Source: Syntrophomonadaceae bacterium
GTDB taxonomy: Bacteria > Bacillota > Dethiobacteria > DTU022
DNA: 7,004 nt
Direction of reading: 5' to 3'
Assembly: GCA_007129055.1 (NCBI GenBank)
Contig: SKWE01000144.1
Coordinates: 1-7,004, forward strand
The notes below the pieces were generated by a model. It was not told where the DNA came from, ran no database searches, and saw only the letters and a program-made list of their open reading frames with translations. Of the stretch, positions 1-5,749 are shown in pieces. How positions within the stretch are numbered: the stretch's first letter is position 1; each line of letters starts with the position of its first letter. Both the position numbers and the translations under genes were made by a program.

Positions 1-872
1 AAGCCCTGGATCACGTGTTGCTCTATGGCCCCCCCGGGCTTGGAAAAACAACCCTGGCCCATATTATCGCCTGGGAACTGGGCGTTAATATCAGGATTAC
101 AGCCGGCCCTGCAATAGAAAGACCCGGCGACCTCGCAGCTATTCTTACCAACCTGGGCCACGGCGATGTTTTATTTATTGACGAAATCCACCGCCTGAGC
201 CGCACGGTAGAAGAGATTCTTTACCCGGCCATGGAGGACAATGCCCTGGATATAATTATCGGAAAAGGCCCCGGGGCAAGATCGCTGCGCCTCGATCTGC
301 CACCCTTTACCCTGATCGGGGCAACTGTCCGTGCGGGCCTTCTTACATCCCCCTTACGCGATCGTTTCGGTGTTGTAGATCGGCTGGAGTTCTATACTCC
401 ACTGGAACTTGAGCAAATCATCAACCGTTCTGCCGGTATTTTAAATGTTAAAGTGGAAAAGGAAGGGGCTTCCGTTATTGCACGGGCTTCCAGGGGCACC
501 CCGCGGATTGCGAACCGCCTGCTTAAAAGAGTCCGTGATTACGCCCAGGTTAAGGCAGACAATGTGATTACCGGATCTGTTGCCGGAGAAGCCCTGGAAA
601 TGCTGCAGCTTGATCATCGCGGTCTTGATGAAATTGATCGCCGCCTGCTGCTGGCCCTGGTTGAAAAATTTGAAGGTGGGCCTGTAGGCCTCGATACGCT
701 GGCTGCCTGTATCAGTGAGGAACCTGAAACTTTAGAAGATGTCTATGAACCCTACCTGATGCAGCTTGGACTGTTAAAAAGAACAGCCCGCGGCAGGATG
801 GTTACAGCCGAAGTATACAGCTATCTGAAGATTAAACCGAAAGATGATCCCCAGCAGAAAATCTGGGATTAA
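1..872 (+). CDS. ruvB: RuvB, Holliday junction branch-migration ATPase (5' truncated by window edge)
   Basis: RuvB is the hexameric AAA+ motor that, with RuvA, drives branch migration of Holliday junctions in the cytoplasm so that RuvC can resolve them. The reading frame is open from the window edge: codons 3-14 read ALDH ahead of the GTG at 15, matching the residues before Walker A in E. coli RuvB, so that GTG is internal and about 54 N-terminal residues are missing. Visible motifs in order are Walker A GPPGLGKT, the PGDLAA segment, Walker B LFIDEIHRL, sensor 1 IGATVRAG, the arginine-finger segment SPLRDRFG, sensor 2 GTPRIANRLLKR, and a C-terminal winged helix (GLDTLAACISEEPETLEDVYEPYL). About 289 residues are present, giving a full length near 340, normal for the family. 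One oddity is Val where the sensor-1 motif normally reads GATTR. The DUF2905 gene follows after 24 bases, consistent with one operon. Identification is essentially certain. Confidence 0.97.
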   Translation, partial: ALDHVLLYGPPGLGKTTLAHIIAWELGVNIRITAGPAIERPGDLAAILTNLGHGDVLFIDEIHRLSRTVEEILYPAMEDNALDIIIGKGPGARSLRLDLPPFTLIGATVRAGLLTSPLRDRFGVVDRLEFYTPLELEQIINRSAGILNVKVEKEGASVIARASRGTPRIANRLLKRVRDYAQVKADNVITGSVAGEALEMLQLDHRGLDEIDRRLLLALVEKFEGGPVGLDTLAACISEEPETLEDVYEPYLMQLGLLKRTARGRMVTAEVYSYLKIKPKDDPQQKIWD

Positions 873-884
873 CGCTAGATATCC

Positions 885-890
885 GAGGTG
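885..890 (+). promoter_or_regulatory. Ribosome binding site deciding a TTG start
   Basis: GAGGTG lies six bases before the TTG at 897. The in-frame GTG at 888 is followed at once by a TGA stop, so it cannot be the start. This site therefore fixes TTG 897 as the start of the DUF2905 gene. Seen directly; its use is inferred. Confidence 0.7.
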
Positions 891-896
891 TGATTA

Positions 897-1115
897 TTGC
901 CGAACTTTGAAGCATTTGGAAAACTACTGTTGATCGGTGGAATAATTATTGCCATAACCGGGCTGCTCTTTCTCATATTTGGCAGGATAGGTTTCGGCCG
1001 CCTGCCCGGAGATATATTTATTCAGCGCGGTAACTTTACCTTTTATTTTCCCCTGGTTACCATGATTGTAATCAGCATAATTCTTACCCTTTTATTCAAT
1101 TTTCTCCGGCGGTAA
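897..1115 (+). CDS. DUF2905 family small membrane protein
   Basis: A 72-residue protein of unknown function that fits the DUF2905 family by recall. It has two hydrophobic segments, about residues 8-28 and 50-69, which should be membrane helices. They are joined by a conserved-looking loop with the family hallmark GRLPGDI (residues 34-40), followed by a short stretch with RGNFTFYFPL (44-53). There is no separate signal peptide; the first helix probably anchors the protein in the cytoplasmic membrane. The TTG start is supported by GAGGTG six bases upstream, and the length is typical of the family. It sits 24 bases after ruvB and 29 before queA, so it is probably cotranscribed with both. Genes of this family often lie near ruv or que genes, but that context does not establish a role, and I assign no biochemical function. 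Confidence 0.9.
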   Translation: MPNFEAFGKLLLIGGIIIAITGLLFLIFGRIGFGRLPGDIFIQRGNFTFYFPLVTMIVISIILTLLFNFLRR

Positions 1116-1144
1116 AACAGATAGATAATGAAAGCAGGTCATAA

Positions 1145-2176
1145 ATGGATTACAGCAGGCTTAGCGATTACGATTACCATCTACCCTCCCGGCTAATTGC
1201 CCAAAAACCCCTCGAGCAGCGCGACAGTTCCAGAATGCTGGTGCTAAGGCGCAGCGAAAAGAAAAGAATTCATACTACATTCAATCACTTTCCTGCATAC
1301 CTTGATCAGGGCGACCTGCTGGTCCTGAATAACACCAAAGTAATACCCGCCCGCCTGACGGGAACAATAGAGGGTAAAACAGCCAGGGCAGAACTACTGC
1401 TGCTGCATCCTGCTGAAGAGGGCAACTGGGTTGCCATGGTAAAACCGGGTAAAAAGCTAAAACCGGGAACAAGGGTGATCCTCGGCAAAGATGTTGCAGT
1501 GTCAATCGTTGACTATGACCGTGAAGGCTTAAGAAAAGTAGCTTTCGATTCCAATCTTCCTGCTGAAGAAATACTTGGAAAACTTGGCATTGTTCCTCTG
1601 CCCCCATACATCACCCGGAAGCTTGATAACCCGGAACAGTATCAGACTATCTATGCTGAAAAAGATGGATCGGCTGCTGCTCCTACGGCAGGGTTCCACT
1701 TTACAGATCAGGTCTTTTCCGAGATAAAAGATAAAGGTGTAAATTTAGCCTATATTACCCTGCATATCGGCCCCGGTACTTTTCAACCGGTTAAAGAAGA
1801 AGACATCCGGAAGCATGTAATGCACTCTGAACGCTTCTTTCTTGATCAGGACACTGCAAAGCTTCTAAACGAGACCAGGGAAAGAGGCAGCAGGATAGTC
1901 GCCGTGGGTACAACTGTCTGCAGGGTGCTTGAAACCGTGGTGGATGAAGATGGACGATTTGAACCCAGGGAAGGGTGGACAGATCTCTACATCTACCCCG
2001 GCTTTAAGTACAGGGCAGTAGATGCAATGCTCACTAACTTTCACCTGCCCAAATCAACCTTGCTGATGCTGATCAGCGCCCTGGCAGGTTACGACCTGAT
2101 CATGGAAACCTATCGTGAAGCAGTTGAACTGGAATATCGTTTCTTCAGCTTCGGCGACTGTATGTTGATAATTTAG
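1145..2176 (+). CDS. queA: QueA, S-adenosylmethionine:tRNA ribosyltransferase-isomerase
   Basis: QueA transfers and isomerises the ribosyl part of S-adenosylmethionine onto preQ1 already in tRNA (wobble position 34 of GUN anticodons), making epoxyqueuosine. It acts directly after Tgt, whose gene follows. The 343-residue product has the usual family length and features: N-terminal YHLPSRLIAQKPLEQRDSSR, LVLNNTKVIPARL near residue 60, PTAGFHFT (180-187), HIGPGTFQPV (207-216), NFHLPKSTL (298-306) and the C-terminal YRFFSFGDCMLI. The ATG at 1145 is chosen because it gives the canonical DYxLP start and has AGGT five bases upstream. The segment VGTTVCRVLE differs mildly from the common VGTTSxRxLE; the spacing is kept, so activity is likely intact. 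The stop codon lies in a short direct repeat (2169-2191). Identification is secure. Confidence 0.98.
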   Translation: MDYSRLSDYDYHLPSRLIAQKPLEQRDSSRMLVLRRSEKKRIHTTFNHFPAYLDQGDLLVLNNTKVIPARLTGTIEGKTARAELLLLHPAEEGNWVAMVKPGKKLKPGTRVILGKDVAVSIVDYDREGLRKVAFDSNLPAEEILGKLGIVPLPPYITRKLDNPEQYQTIYAEKDGSAAAPTAGFHFTDQVFSEIKDKGVNLAYITLHIGPGTFQPVKEEDIRKHVMHSERFFLDQDTAKLLNETRERGSRIVAVGTTVCRVLETVVDEDGRFEPREGWTDLYIYPGFKYRAVDAMLTNFHLPKSTLLMLISALAGYDLIMETYREAVELEYRFFSFGDCMLII

Positions 2177-2191
2177 CAGGTAATTTAGCAG
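2169..2191 (+). repeat. Two tandem copies of an 11-base direct repeat over the queA stop
   Basis: TAATTTAGCAG occurs at 2169-2179 and again at 2181-2191, one base apart (12-base period). The first copy contains the queA stop TAG (2174-2176); the second supplies another TAG (2186-2188) in the same frame. It is probably a small slippage duplication giving a back-up stop. No function is evident. Confidence 0.85.
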
Positions 2192-2201
2192 TTCCAAATC
2201 G

Positions 2202-2230
2202 TTGACAGTGCTGCTTGCTTAAGATAAGCT
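2202..2230 (+). promoter_or_regulatory. Candidate internal sigma-A type promoter before tgt
   Basis: TTGACA at 2202-2207 is a perfect -35 consensus. A 17-base spacer leads to TAAGCT at 2225-2230, a weak -10 with three of six consensus bases and no TG extension. Transcription would begin near 2236-2238, almost on the tgt ATG at 2240. The -10 region also overlaps a small palindrome, GCTTA-AGA-TAAGC (2217-2229). The weak -10 and the apparent operon context keep confidence low; the match may be chance. Confidence 0.3.
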
Positions 2231-2239
2231 ATAGGTTGG

Positions 2240-3376
2240 ATGAAAAGCATGCCGATTAACTTTAAAATATCTATAAAGTGCCCCCAGACCGATGCCCGCC
2301 GGGGAGAACTGCAAACCTCGCGTGGAACGGTTCAAACACCCGCCTTTATGCCGGTGGGAACAGGCGGCACTGTGAAAGCAATAACCGTAAATGAACTTAA
2401 TGAAATAGGCGCCGGGCTGATCTTAAGCAACTGCTATCATCTCTTTTTACGGCCCGGAGTCGAAGTAATCGCCCGTCACGGTGGACTGCACCAGTTTATG
2501 AACTGGAACGGATCAATATTGACCGACAGCGGTGGGTTCCAGGTTTTCAGCCTGGGCGGGATGAGGAAACTAAGCGATGAAGGGGTATCATTTACCTCGC
2601 ATATAGACGGTTCAACCCATTTCTTAACCCCGGAAAGGGTGGCCAGGCTGCAAAACATGATCGGTTCGGACATATCAATGGTTCTCGATCAGTGTCCGCC
2701 ATACCCCTGCAGCCCGGAAGAGGTAGAAGTTGCCGTAAATAGAACAACGCTCTGGGCCGGCCGTGCAAAACAGGCTCATTTACGGGAAAACCAGGCGCTT
2801 TTTGCCATAGTCCAGGGCGGGGTATACGAGGAACTGCGACGGCGTTCTGCAGCAGAACTTGTAGAGCTTGAGTTTGATGGTTACGCAATTGGCGGCCTTA
2901 GTGTGGGTGAACCGAAAGATTTAATGTATGAAAGCCTGCACTGCACAGTTCCCGAACTGCCGGTTGATAAAGTGCATTACCTGATGGGCGTCGGTTCTCC
3001 CGACGCGCTGCTTGAAGGAGTTAGGTATGGGATTGACATATTCGATTGTGTTTTGCCTACCCGCATTGCCCGCAATGGCAGGGTTATGACCTCGGAGGGC
3101 TACGTGTCAATCCGTAACAGCATTTACTCAACAGACCTATCTCCGCTTGATGAAGCCTGCAGCTGCCCGGTCTGTCAAAGCTACAGCAGGGCTTACATAA
3201 GACATTTGTTTAACGCAGGAGAAATTCTTGGCTTAAGGCTTACAACGTATCATAATCTTTATTACCTGGAACAGTTGATGCAGGAAATAAGGGATGCTTT
3301 AAGCGAAAACCGCTTTGCAGAGTATTACAGAAAAATGAGCCCGTGGCTCGGAAAATTGTATGGAGGTGTAGTTTAG
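2240..3376 (+). CDS. tgt: Tgt, queuine/preQ1 tRNA-guanine transglycosylase
   Basis: Tgt swaps guanine 34 of tRNAs for Asp, Asn, His and Tyr with preQ1, the committed step of queuosine insertion; QueA, encoded just upstream, acts on its product. The 378-residue protein shows DSGGFQVFSL with the conserved Asp96, LDQCPPYP at 149-156 (preQ1-pocket region), the glycine-rich FAIVQGG and AIGGLSVGE loops, and IDIFDCVLPTR with the presumed nucleophile Asp269. The zinc site is complete: Cys307, Cys309, Cys312 and His338 (CxCxxC, then His 26 residues later). Many homologues read DEC where this one has DQC, so Gln151 replaces a common Glu. The start is ATG 2240 or ATG 2249; both fit the family and neither has a strong ribosome binding site (only a weak AGG at 2233-2235). 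The 3' end carries the ribosome binding site of yajC. Identification is secure. Confidence 0.98.
   Translation: MKSMPINFKISIKCPQTDARRGELQTSRGTVQTPAFMPVGTGGTVKAITVNELNEIGAGLILSNCYHLFLRPGVEVIARHGGLHQFMNWNGSILTDSGGFQVFSLGGMRKLSDEGVSFTSHIDGSTHFLTPERVARLQNMIGSDISMVLDQCPPYPCSPEEVEVAVNRTTLWAGRAKQAHLRENQALFAIVQGGVYEELRRRSAAELVELEFDGYAIGGLSVGEPKDLMYESLHCTVPELPVDKVHYLMGVGSPDALLEGVRYGIDIFDCVLPTRIARNGRVMTSEGYVSIRNSIYSTDLSPLDEACSCPVCQSYSRAYIRHLFNAGEILGLRLTTYHNLYYLEQLMQEIRDALSENRFAEYYRKMSPWLGKLYGGVV
3362..3367 (+). promoter_or_regulatory. Ribosome binding site of yajC inside the tgt 3' end
   Basis: GGAGGT, eight bases before the GTG at 3376, is a near-perfect Shine-Dalgarno site embedded in the last tgt codons. 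It decides the yajC start in favour of 3376 over the in-frame GTG at 3343, which lacks such a site. Confidence 0.8.
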
Positions 3377-3648
3377 TGAACCTGGAATCTTTAGGACCAT
3401 TTGTACCGCTTATTCTATTGTTTGTTGTATTCTACTTTTTACTGATCCGCCCGCAGCAGAAACAGCAGAAAGCCCGAAAAGAAATGCTTTCAGCCCTCAA
3501 AAAGGGTGATCGCGTCGTAACCATCGGGGGTATTCACGGAGTTATTAAAGAGATTGACGATACAACAATCTCCCTGCGCGTTGCAGATAACCTGAACCTT
3601 AAATTTGCCCGTGCGGCAGTGGACAGGATTGTCGAAGACGAAAGCTAA
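3376..3648 (+). CDS. yajC: YajC, Sec preprotein translocase accessory subunit
   Basis: YajC is a small single-span membrane protein that associates with SecDF and the SecYEG translocase in the cytoplasmic membrane; its exact contribution to secretion is modest. From the GTG at 3376 the product is 90 residues: a short N-terminus, one membrane helix at about residues 8-24 (PFVPLILLFVVFYFLLI), the hallmark RPQQKQQK directly after it, then the soluble KKGDRVVTIGGIHGVI segment and a small beta-rich C-terminal part. A longer reading from GTG 3343 would add eleven residues (MARKIVWRCSL) inside tgt and is not typical of the family. The chosen start shares one base with the tgt stop (TAGTG), so translation is probably coupled to tgt. 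The tgt-yajC pair is a common bacterial arrangement; secD/secF do not follow here. Confidence 0.95.
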   Translation: MNLESLGPFVPLILLFVVFYFLLIRPQQKQQKARKEMLSALKKGDRVVTIGGIHGVIKEIDDTTISLRVADNLNLKFARAAVDRIVEDES

Positions 3649-3697
3649 ATTATTTAACAAAACCGGAATTGAACCCGGTGCACAACAAGTAATCACA

Positions 3698-3747
3698 AAG
3701 ATGCACTCCTTTTAGGCGCCGGAGCGGTGTTAAGAGGAGTGTATTTT
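3698..3747 (+). terminator. Long hairpin between yajC and rarA, candidate terminator or attenuator
   Basis: Bases 3698-3714 pair with 3731-3747 over 17 consecutive positions, three of them G-U; the core is CACTCCTTTTA against TAAGAGGAGTG. The top can extend by G3715-U3730 and then, skipping G3716, by 3717-3720 against 3726-3729, leaving a five-base loop. The outer 3' arm is T-rich (TATTTTATA at 3742-3750), so the core hairpin (3704-3741) plus this tract resembles an intrinsic terminator ending the ruvB-yajC unit. The T tract is short and interrupted, and the rarA ribosome binding site (AGGGTG, 3750-3755) follows immediately with no room for a promoter between. A leaky terminator or attenuator is therefore as plausible as a full stop. 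Pairing was checked by hand; no energy was computed. Confidence 0.5.
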
Positions 3748-3760
3748 ATAGGGTGATAAA

Positions 3761-5095
3761 ATGGATCTGATAAGCCTTAACTGGGATAAAAAAATTAAAG
3801 AAGAAGGGCCGCTTGCCCAACGCATGCGCCCGGATACCCTGGAACAGTTCATTGGCCAGGATAAAATTCTCGGTACAGGTAAACCGCTGCGTCAAATGAT
3901 CGAATCAGATAAACTGGCGTCGCTGATTTTCTACGGTCCGCCTGGAACAGGTAAAACAAGCCTGGCCAGGATAATATCTGTCAAGACCCGGGCAGACTTT
4001 GTTCAGCTTAATGCTGTTACCAGCGGGGTTAAGGAAGTAAGAGAGATAATCAACCGGGCTCGTGACAGCTGGTCTCTTCATGATCAGCGTACAATTCTCT
4101 TTATCGATGAAATTCACCGCTTTAACAAGGCCCAGCAGGACGTCTTACTGTCGGCAATCGAACAGGGAACGGTTATTTTTATCGGGGCTACAACAGAAAA
4201 TCCTTTCTTCTATCTTAACGGGCCTTTGCTGTCCAGAACCCGCCTTTTTATTTTTGAAGCGCTGCAGGCAGACGACATTGGAAAACTGCTCAGAAGGGCC
4301 CTGGATGATAAAGAAAGGGGCCTGGGCAAACTCTCCCTTCAAGTTGACAAAGAAGCCCTGGATTACCTTTCTGAAAAGGCTAACGGCGATGCCAGGGCGG
4401 CGCTTAATGCCCTGGAAACTGCGCTATTTACAGGCAAAGAAGAAAAGGGAACTATTCACATAGCAATCGATGATGCAGCAGAAGCTTTACAGAAAAGGCT
4501 GCTATCCTATGACCGCCAGGGAGACAGCCATTATGATATGGCTTCGGCCCTGATCAAGTCAATCCGCGGATCAAATCCTGATGCCGCCCTTTACTGGATG
4601 GCCCGCATGTTAAGCGGCGGGGAAGACCCACTCTTCATTGCCCGGCGCTTAATTATCAGCGCTTCGGAAGATATCGGAAATGCCGACCCCCATGCTCTAA
4701 CCCTGGCTGTTTCGGCTGCGAATGCAGTGCAGATGATCGGCCTGCCTGAAGGACGGATTCCCCTGGCCCAGGCTGTTACCTACCTGGCCTCCGCGCCGAA
4801 AAGCAATGCTGCCTACCTGGCGATAAATGAAGCCACGCGCCTGGTAGAAGATGAAGAAAACAGGCCTGTCCCGGCACACCTGAAAGATAGCAGTTACCGG
4901 GGCGCTAAGAGGCTGGGCCATGGTGAAGGTTACCTCTACCCCCACGATTATCCAAATCACTACGTGGAACAGGAATACTTGCCTCACAGCCTGAAGGGGA
5001 AAATATTTTACAGGCCAACAGAGCAGGGCAGGGAAAAAATGATCCGGTCAAACCTGCAAAATATACGTACTAAACGAACAGGTGATGACAATTAA
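3761..5095 (+). CDS. rarA: RarA/MgsA, replication-associated recombination AAA+ ATPase
   Basis: RarA (MgsA; WRNIP1 in eukaryotes) is a tetrameric, clamp-loader-like AAA+ ATPase that acts at stalled replication forks and single-stranded DNA ends, with SSB as a known partner. The 444-residue product has family length and motifs: PLAQRMRPDTLEQFIGQ (17-33), Walker A GPPGTGKT (59-66), Walker B FIDEIHRFNKAQQD with Asp116 and Glu117, sensor 1 GATTENP (142-148), the arginine-finger segment LSRTR around Arg159, and sensor 2 NGDARAALNALE (from 208). The C-terminal tetramerisation region contains ISASEDIGNADP, a PKSNAAYLAINEA stretch, and GYLYPHDYPNHYVEQEYLP. The ATG has AGGGTG five bases upstream. RuvB, also in this window, shares the AAA+ fold, but the RFNKAQQD and GATTENP motifs separate RarA from it. 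The gene overlaps yigZ by 11 bases and follows a strong hairpin. Confidence 0.96.
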   Translation: MDLISLNWDKKIKEEGPLAQRMRPDTLEQFIGQDKILGTGKPLRQMIESDKLASLIFYGPPGTGKTSLARIISVKTRADFVQLNAVTSGVKEVREIINRARDSWSLHDQRTILFIDEIHRFNKAQQDVLLSAIEQGTVIFIGATTENPFFYLNGPLLSRTRLFIFEALQADDIGKLLRRALDDKERGLGKLSLQVDKEALDYLSEKANGDARAALNALETALFTGKEEKGTIHIAIDDAAEALQKRLLSYDRQGDSHYDMASALIKSIRGSNPDAALYWMARMLSGGEDPLFIARRLIISASEDIGNADPHALTLAVSAANAVQMIGLPEGRIPLAQAVTYLASAPKSNAAYLAINEATRLVEDEENRPVPAHLKDSSYRGAKRLGHGEGYLYPHDYPNHYVEQEYLPHSLKGKIFYRPTEQGREKMIRSNLQNIRTKRTGDDN

Positions 5096-5720
5096 AGATC
5101 ATACCTATTATGCTCCCACAAAACAAAAACGGATCACTTTTAATGTTCAGGGTTCAAGATTTATAGCTTCTCTCATGCCTGTGCATAGTGAAGAGGAAGC
5201 AAAAGAAGCCCTTCAAGTTGTAGCTTCAGAATACCCGGATGCTACGCACCATACTTATGCCTACCGTATCGGCAGCGGCAGCACACTTATAGAGCGCTCC
5301 TCAGACGACCGGGAGCCTGCAGGAACAGCCGGTTCACCAATGCTGCAGCTGCTGCAGGGCAAAAACGTATCGAACACCTTAATAGTGGGAACCCGCTATT
5401 TTGGCGGAACAAAGCTGGGTATTGGCGGCCTGACCAGGGCTTACCGCGACTGTGCCCGCCTGGTAGTCGAAGAAGCTAACCTGGTCATGAAGGAACCGCA
5501 AAAAACATTTCAGCTTGAAATAATCTACAGTGACCTTGGCGCTGTCAGCAGGCTTGCCGAAAGCCTGGGCGCAACCATAGCAGGTATCGATTACAGTGAT
5601 AAGGTGATCATACATTTAACCCTGCCGGCCAGGGAGAGCGAAAACCTGCTAAAAGGCTTTGATTCTGCAACCCGTGGAGCGGGAAACATCGTTGACACGA
5701 CTTCTCCAAAACAGATATAA
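5085..5720 (+). CDS. yigZ: YigZ/IMPACT family protein (UPF0029 plus DUF1949)
   Basis: A 211-residue member of the YigZ/YvyE family, related to the N-terminal domain of eukaryotic IMPACT, a translation regulator. The bacterial role is not settled; a link to translation or nucleic-acid binding is inferred from fold. The UPF0029 domain covers about residues 15-125, with SRFIASL (24-30), DATHHTYAYRIG (52-63), SDDREPAGTAGSPML (73-87) and TRYFGGTKLGIGGLTRAY (103-120). The DUF1949 domain follows (about 135-200; SDLGAVSRLAESLGA). The usual DDGEP is DDREP here, Arg76 replacing a normally conserved Gly. The start is ATG 5085; a GTG directly before it (5082) is also possible. No good Shine-Dalgarno site is visible, and the start overlaps the end of rarA by 11 bases, so translation probably depends on coupling. 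alaS follows after 29 bases. Confidence 0.95.
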   Translation: MTIKDHTYYAPTKQKRITFNVQGSRFIASLMPVHSEEEAKEALQVVASEYPDATHHTYAYRIGSGSTLIERSSDDREPAGTAGSPMLQLLQGKNVSNTLIVGTRYFGGTKLGIGGLTRAYRDCARLVVEEANLVMKEPQKTFQLEIIYSDLGAVSRLAESLGATIAGIDYSDKVIIHLTLPARESENLLKGFDSATRGAGNIVDTTSPKQI

Positions 5721-5736
5721 TTGCCATAACCGAAAA

Positions 5737-5743
5737 GGGAGGT
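5737..5743 (+). promoter_or_regulatory. Strong ribosome binding site of alaS
   Basis: GGGAGGT ends six bases before the ATG at 5750 and is the best Shine-Dalgarno site in the window. It fixes the alaS start. The 29-base gap holds no terminator and is too short for a T-box leader. Confidence 0.85.
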
Positions 5744-5749
5744 AAAAGG

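Noticed and set aside
2177..2239. Possible preQ1 riboswitch before tgt
   Set aside because: The 63-base gap shows no preQ1-I or preQ1-II like arrangement; it contains only a short direct repeat, a TTGACA box and a five-pair palindrome.
2592..2888. 98-residue open frame on the minus strand inside tgt
   Set aside because: It is opposite conserved tgt codons, with no recognisable domain. The same reasoning excludes the smaller antisense frames in ruvB, queA, rarA and yigZ.
3343..3375. Longer yajC reading frame from GTG 3343, adding eleven residues
   Set aside because: The extension lies inside tgt, encodes a sequence unlike YajC N-termini and has no ribosome binding site, whereas GTG 3376 has GGAGGT eight bases upstream and gives a standard 90-residue YajC.
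3629..3656. Possible promoter for rarA (TTGTCG, then TATTTA 16 bases later)
   Set aside because: Both boxes are poor matches and the -35 lies inside yajC; transcripts would also have to pass the hairpin at 3698-3747. Not strong enough to call.
3662..3679. tRNA T-arm-like sequence on the minus strand (GGGTTCAATTCC core) and a small ACCGG/CCGGT hairpin
   Set aside because: The stem pairs only with an eight-base loop, and the flanking minus-strand sequence shows no acceptor, D or anticodon arms. It is neither a tRNA nor a convincing tRNA fragment, and the hairpin lacks a T tract.
4062..4463. 133-residue + strand open frame inside rarA in another frame
   Set aside because: It overlaps the Walker B to sensor 2 region of rarA, whose motifs are intact; the alternative product has no recognisable features.
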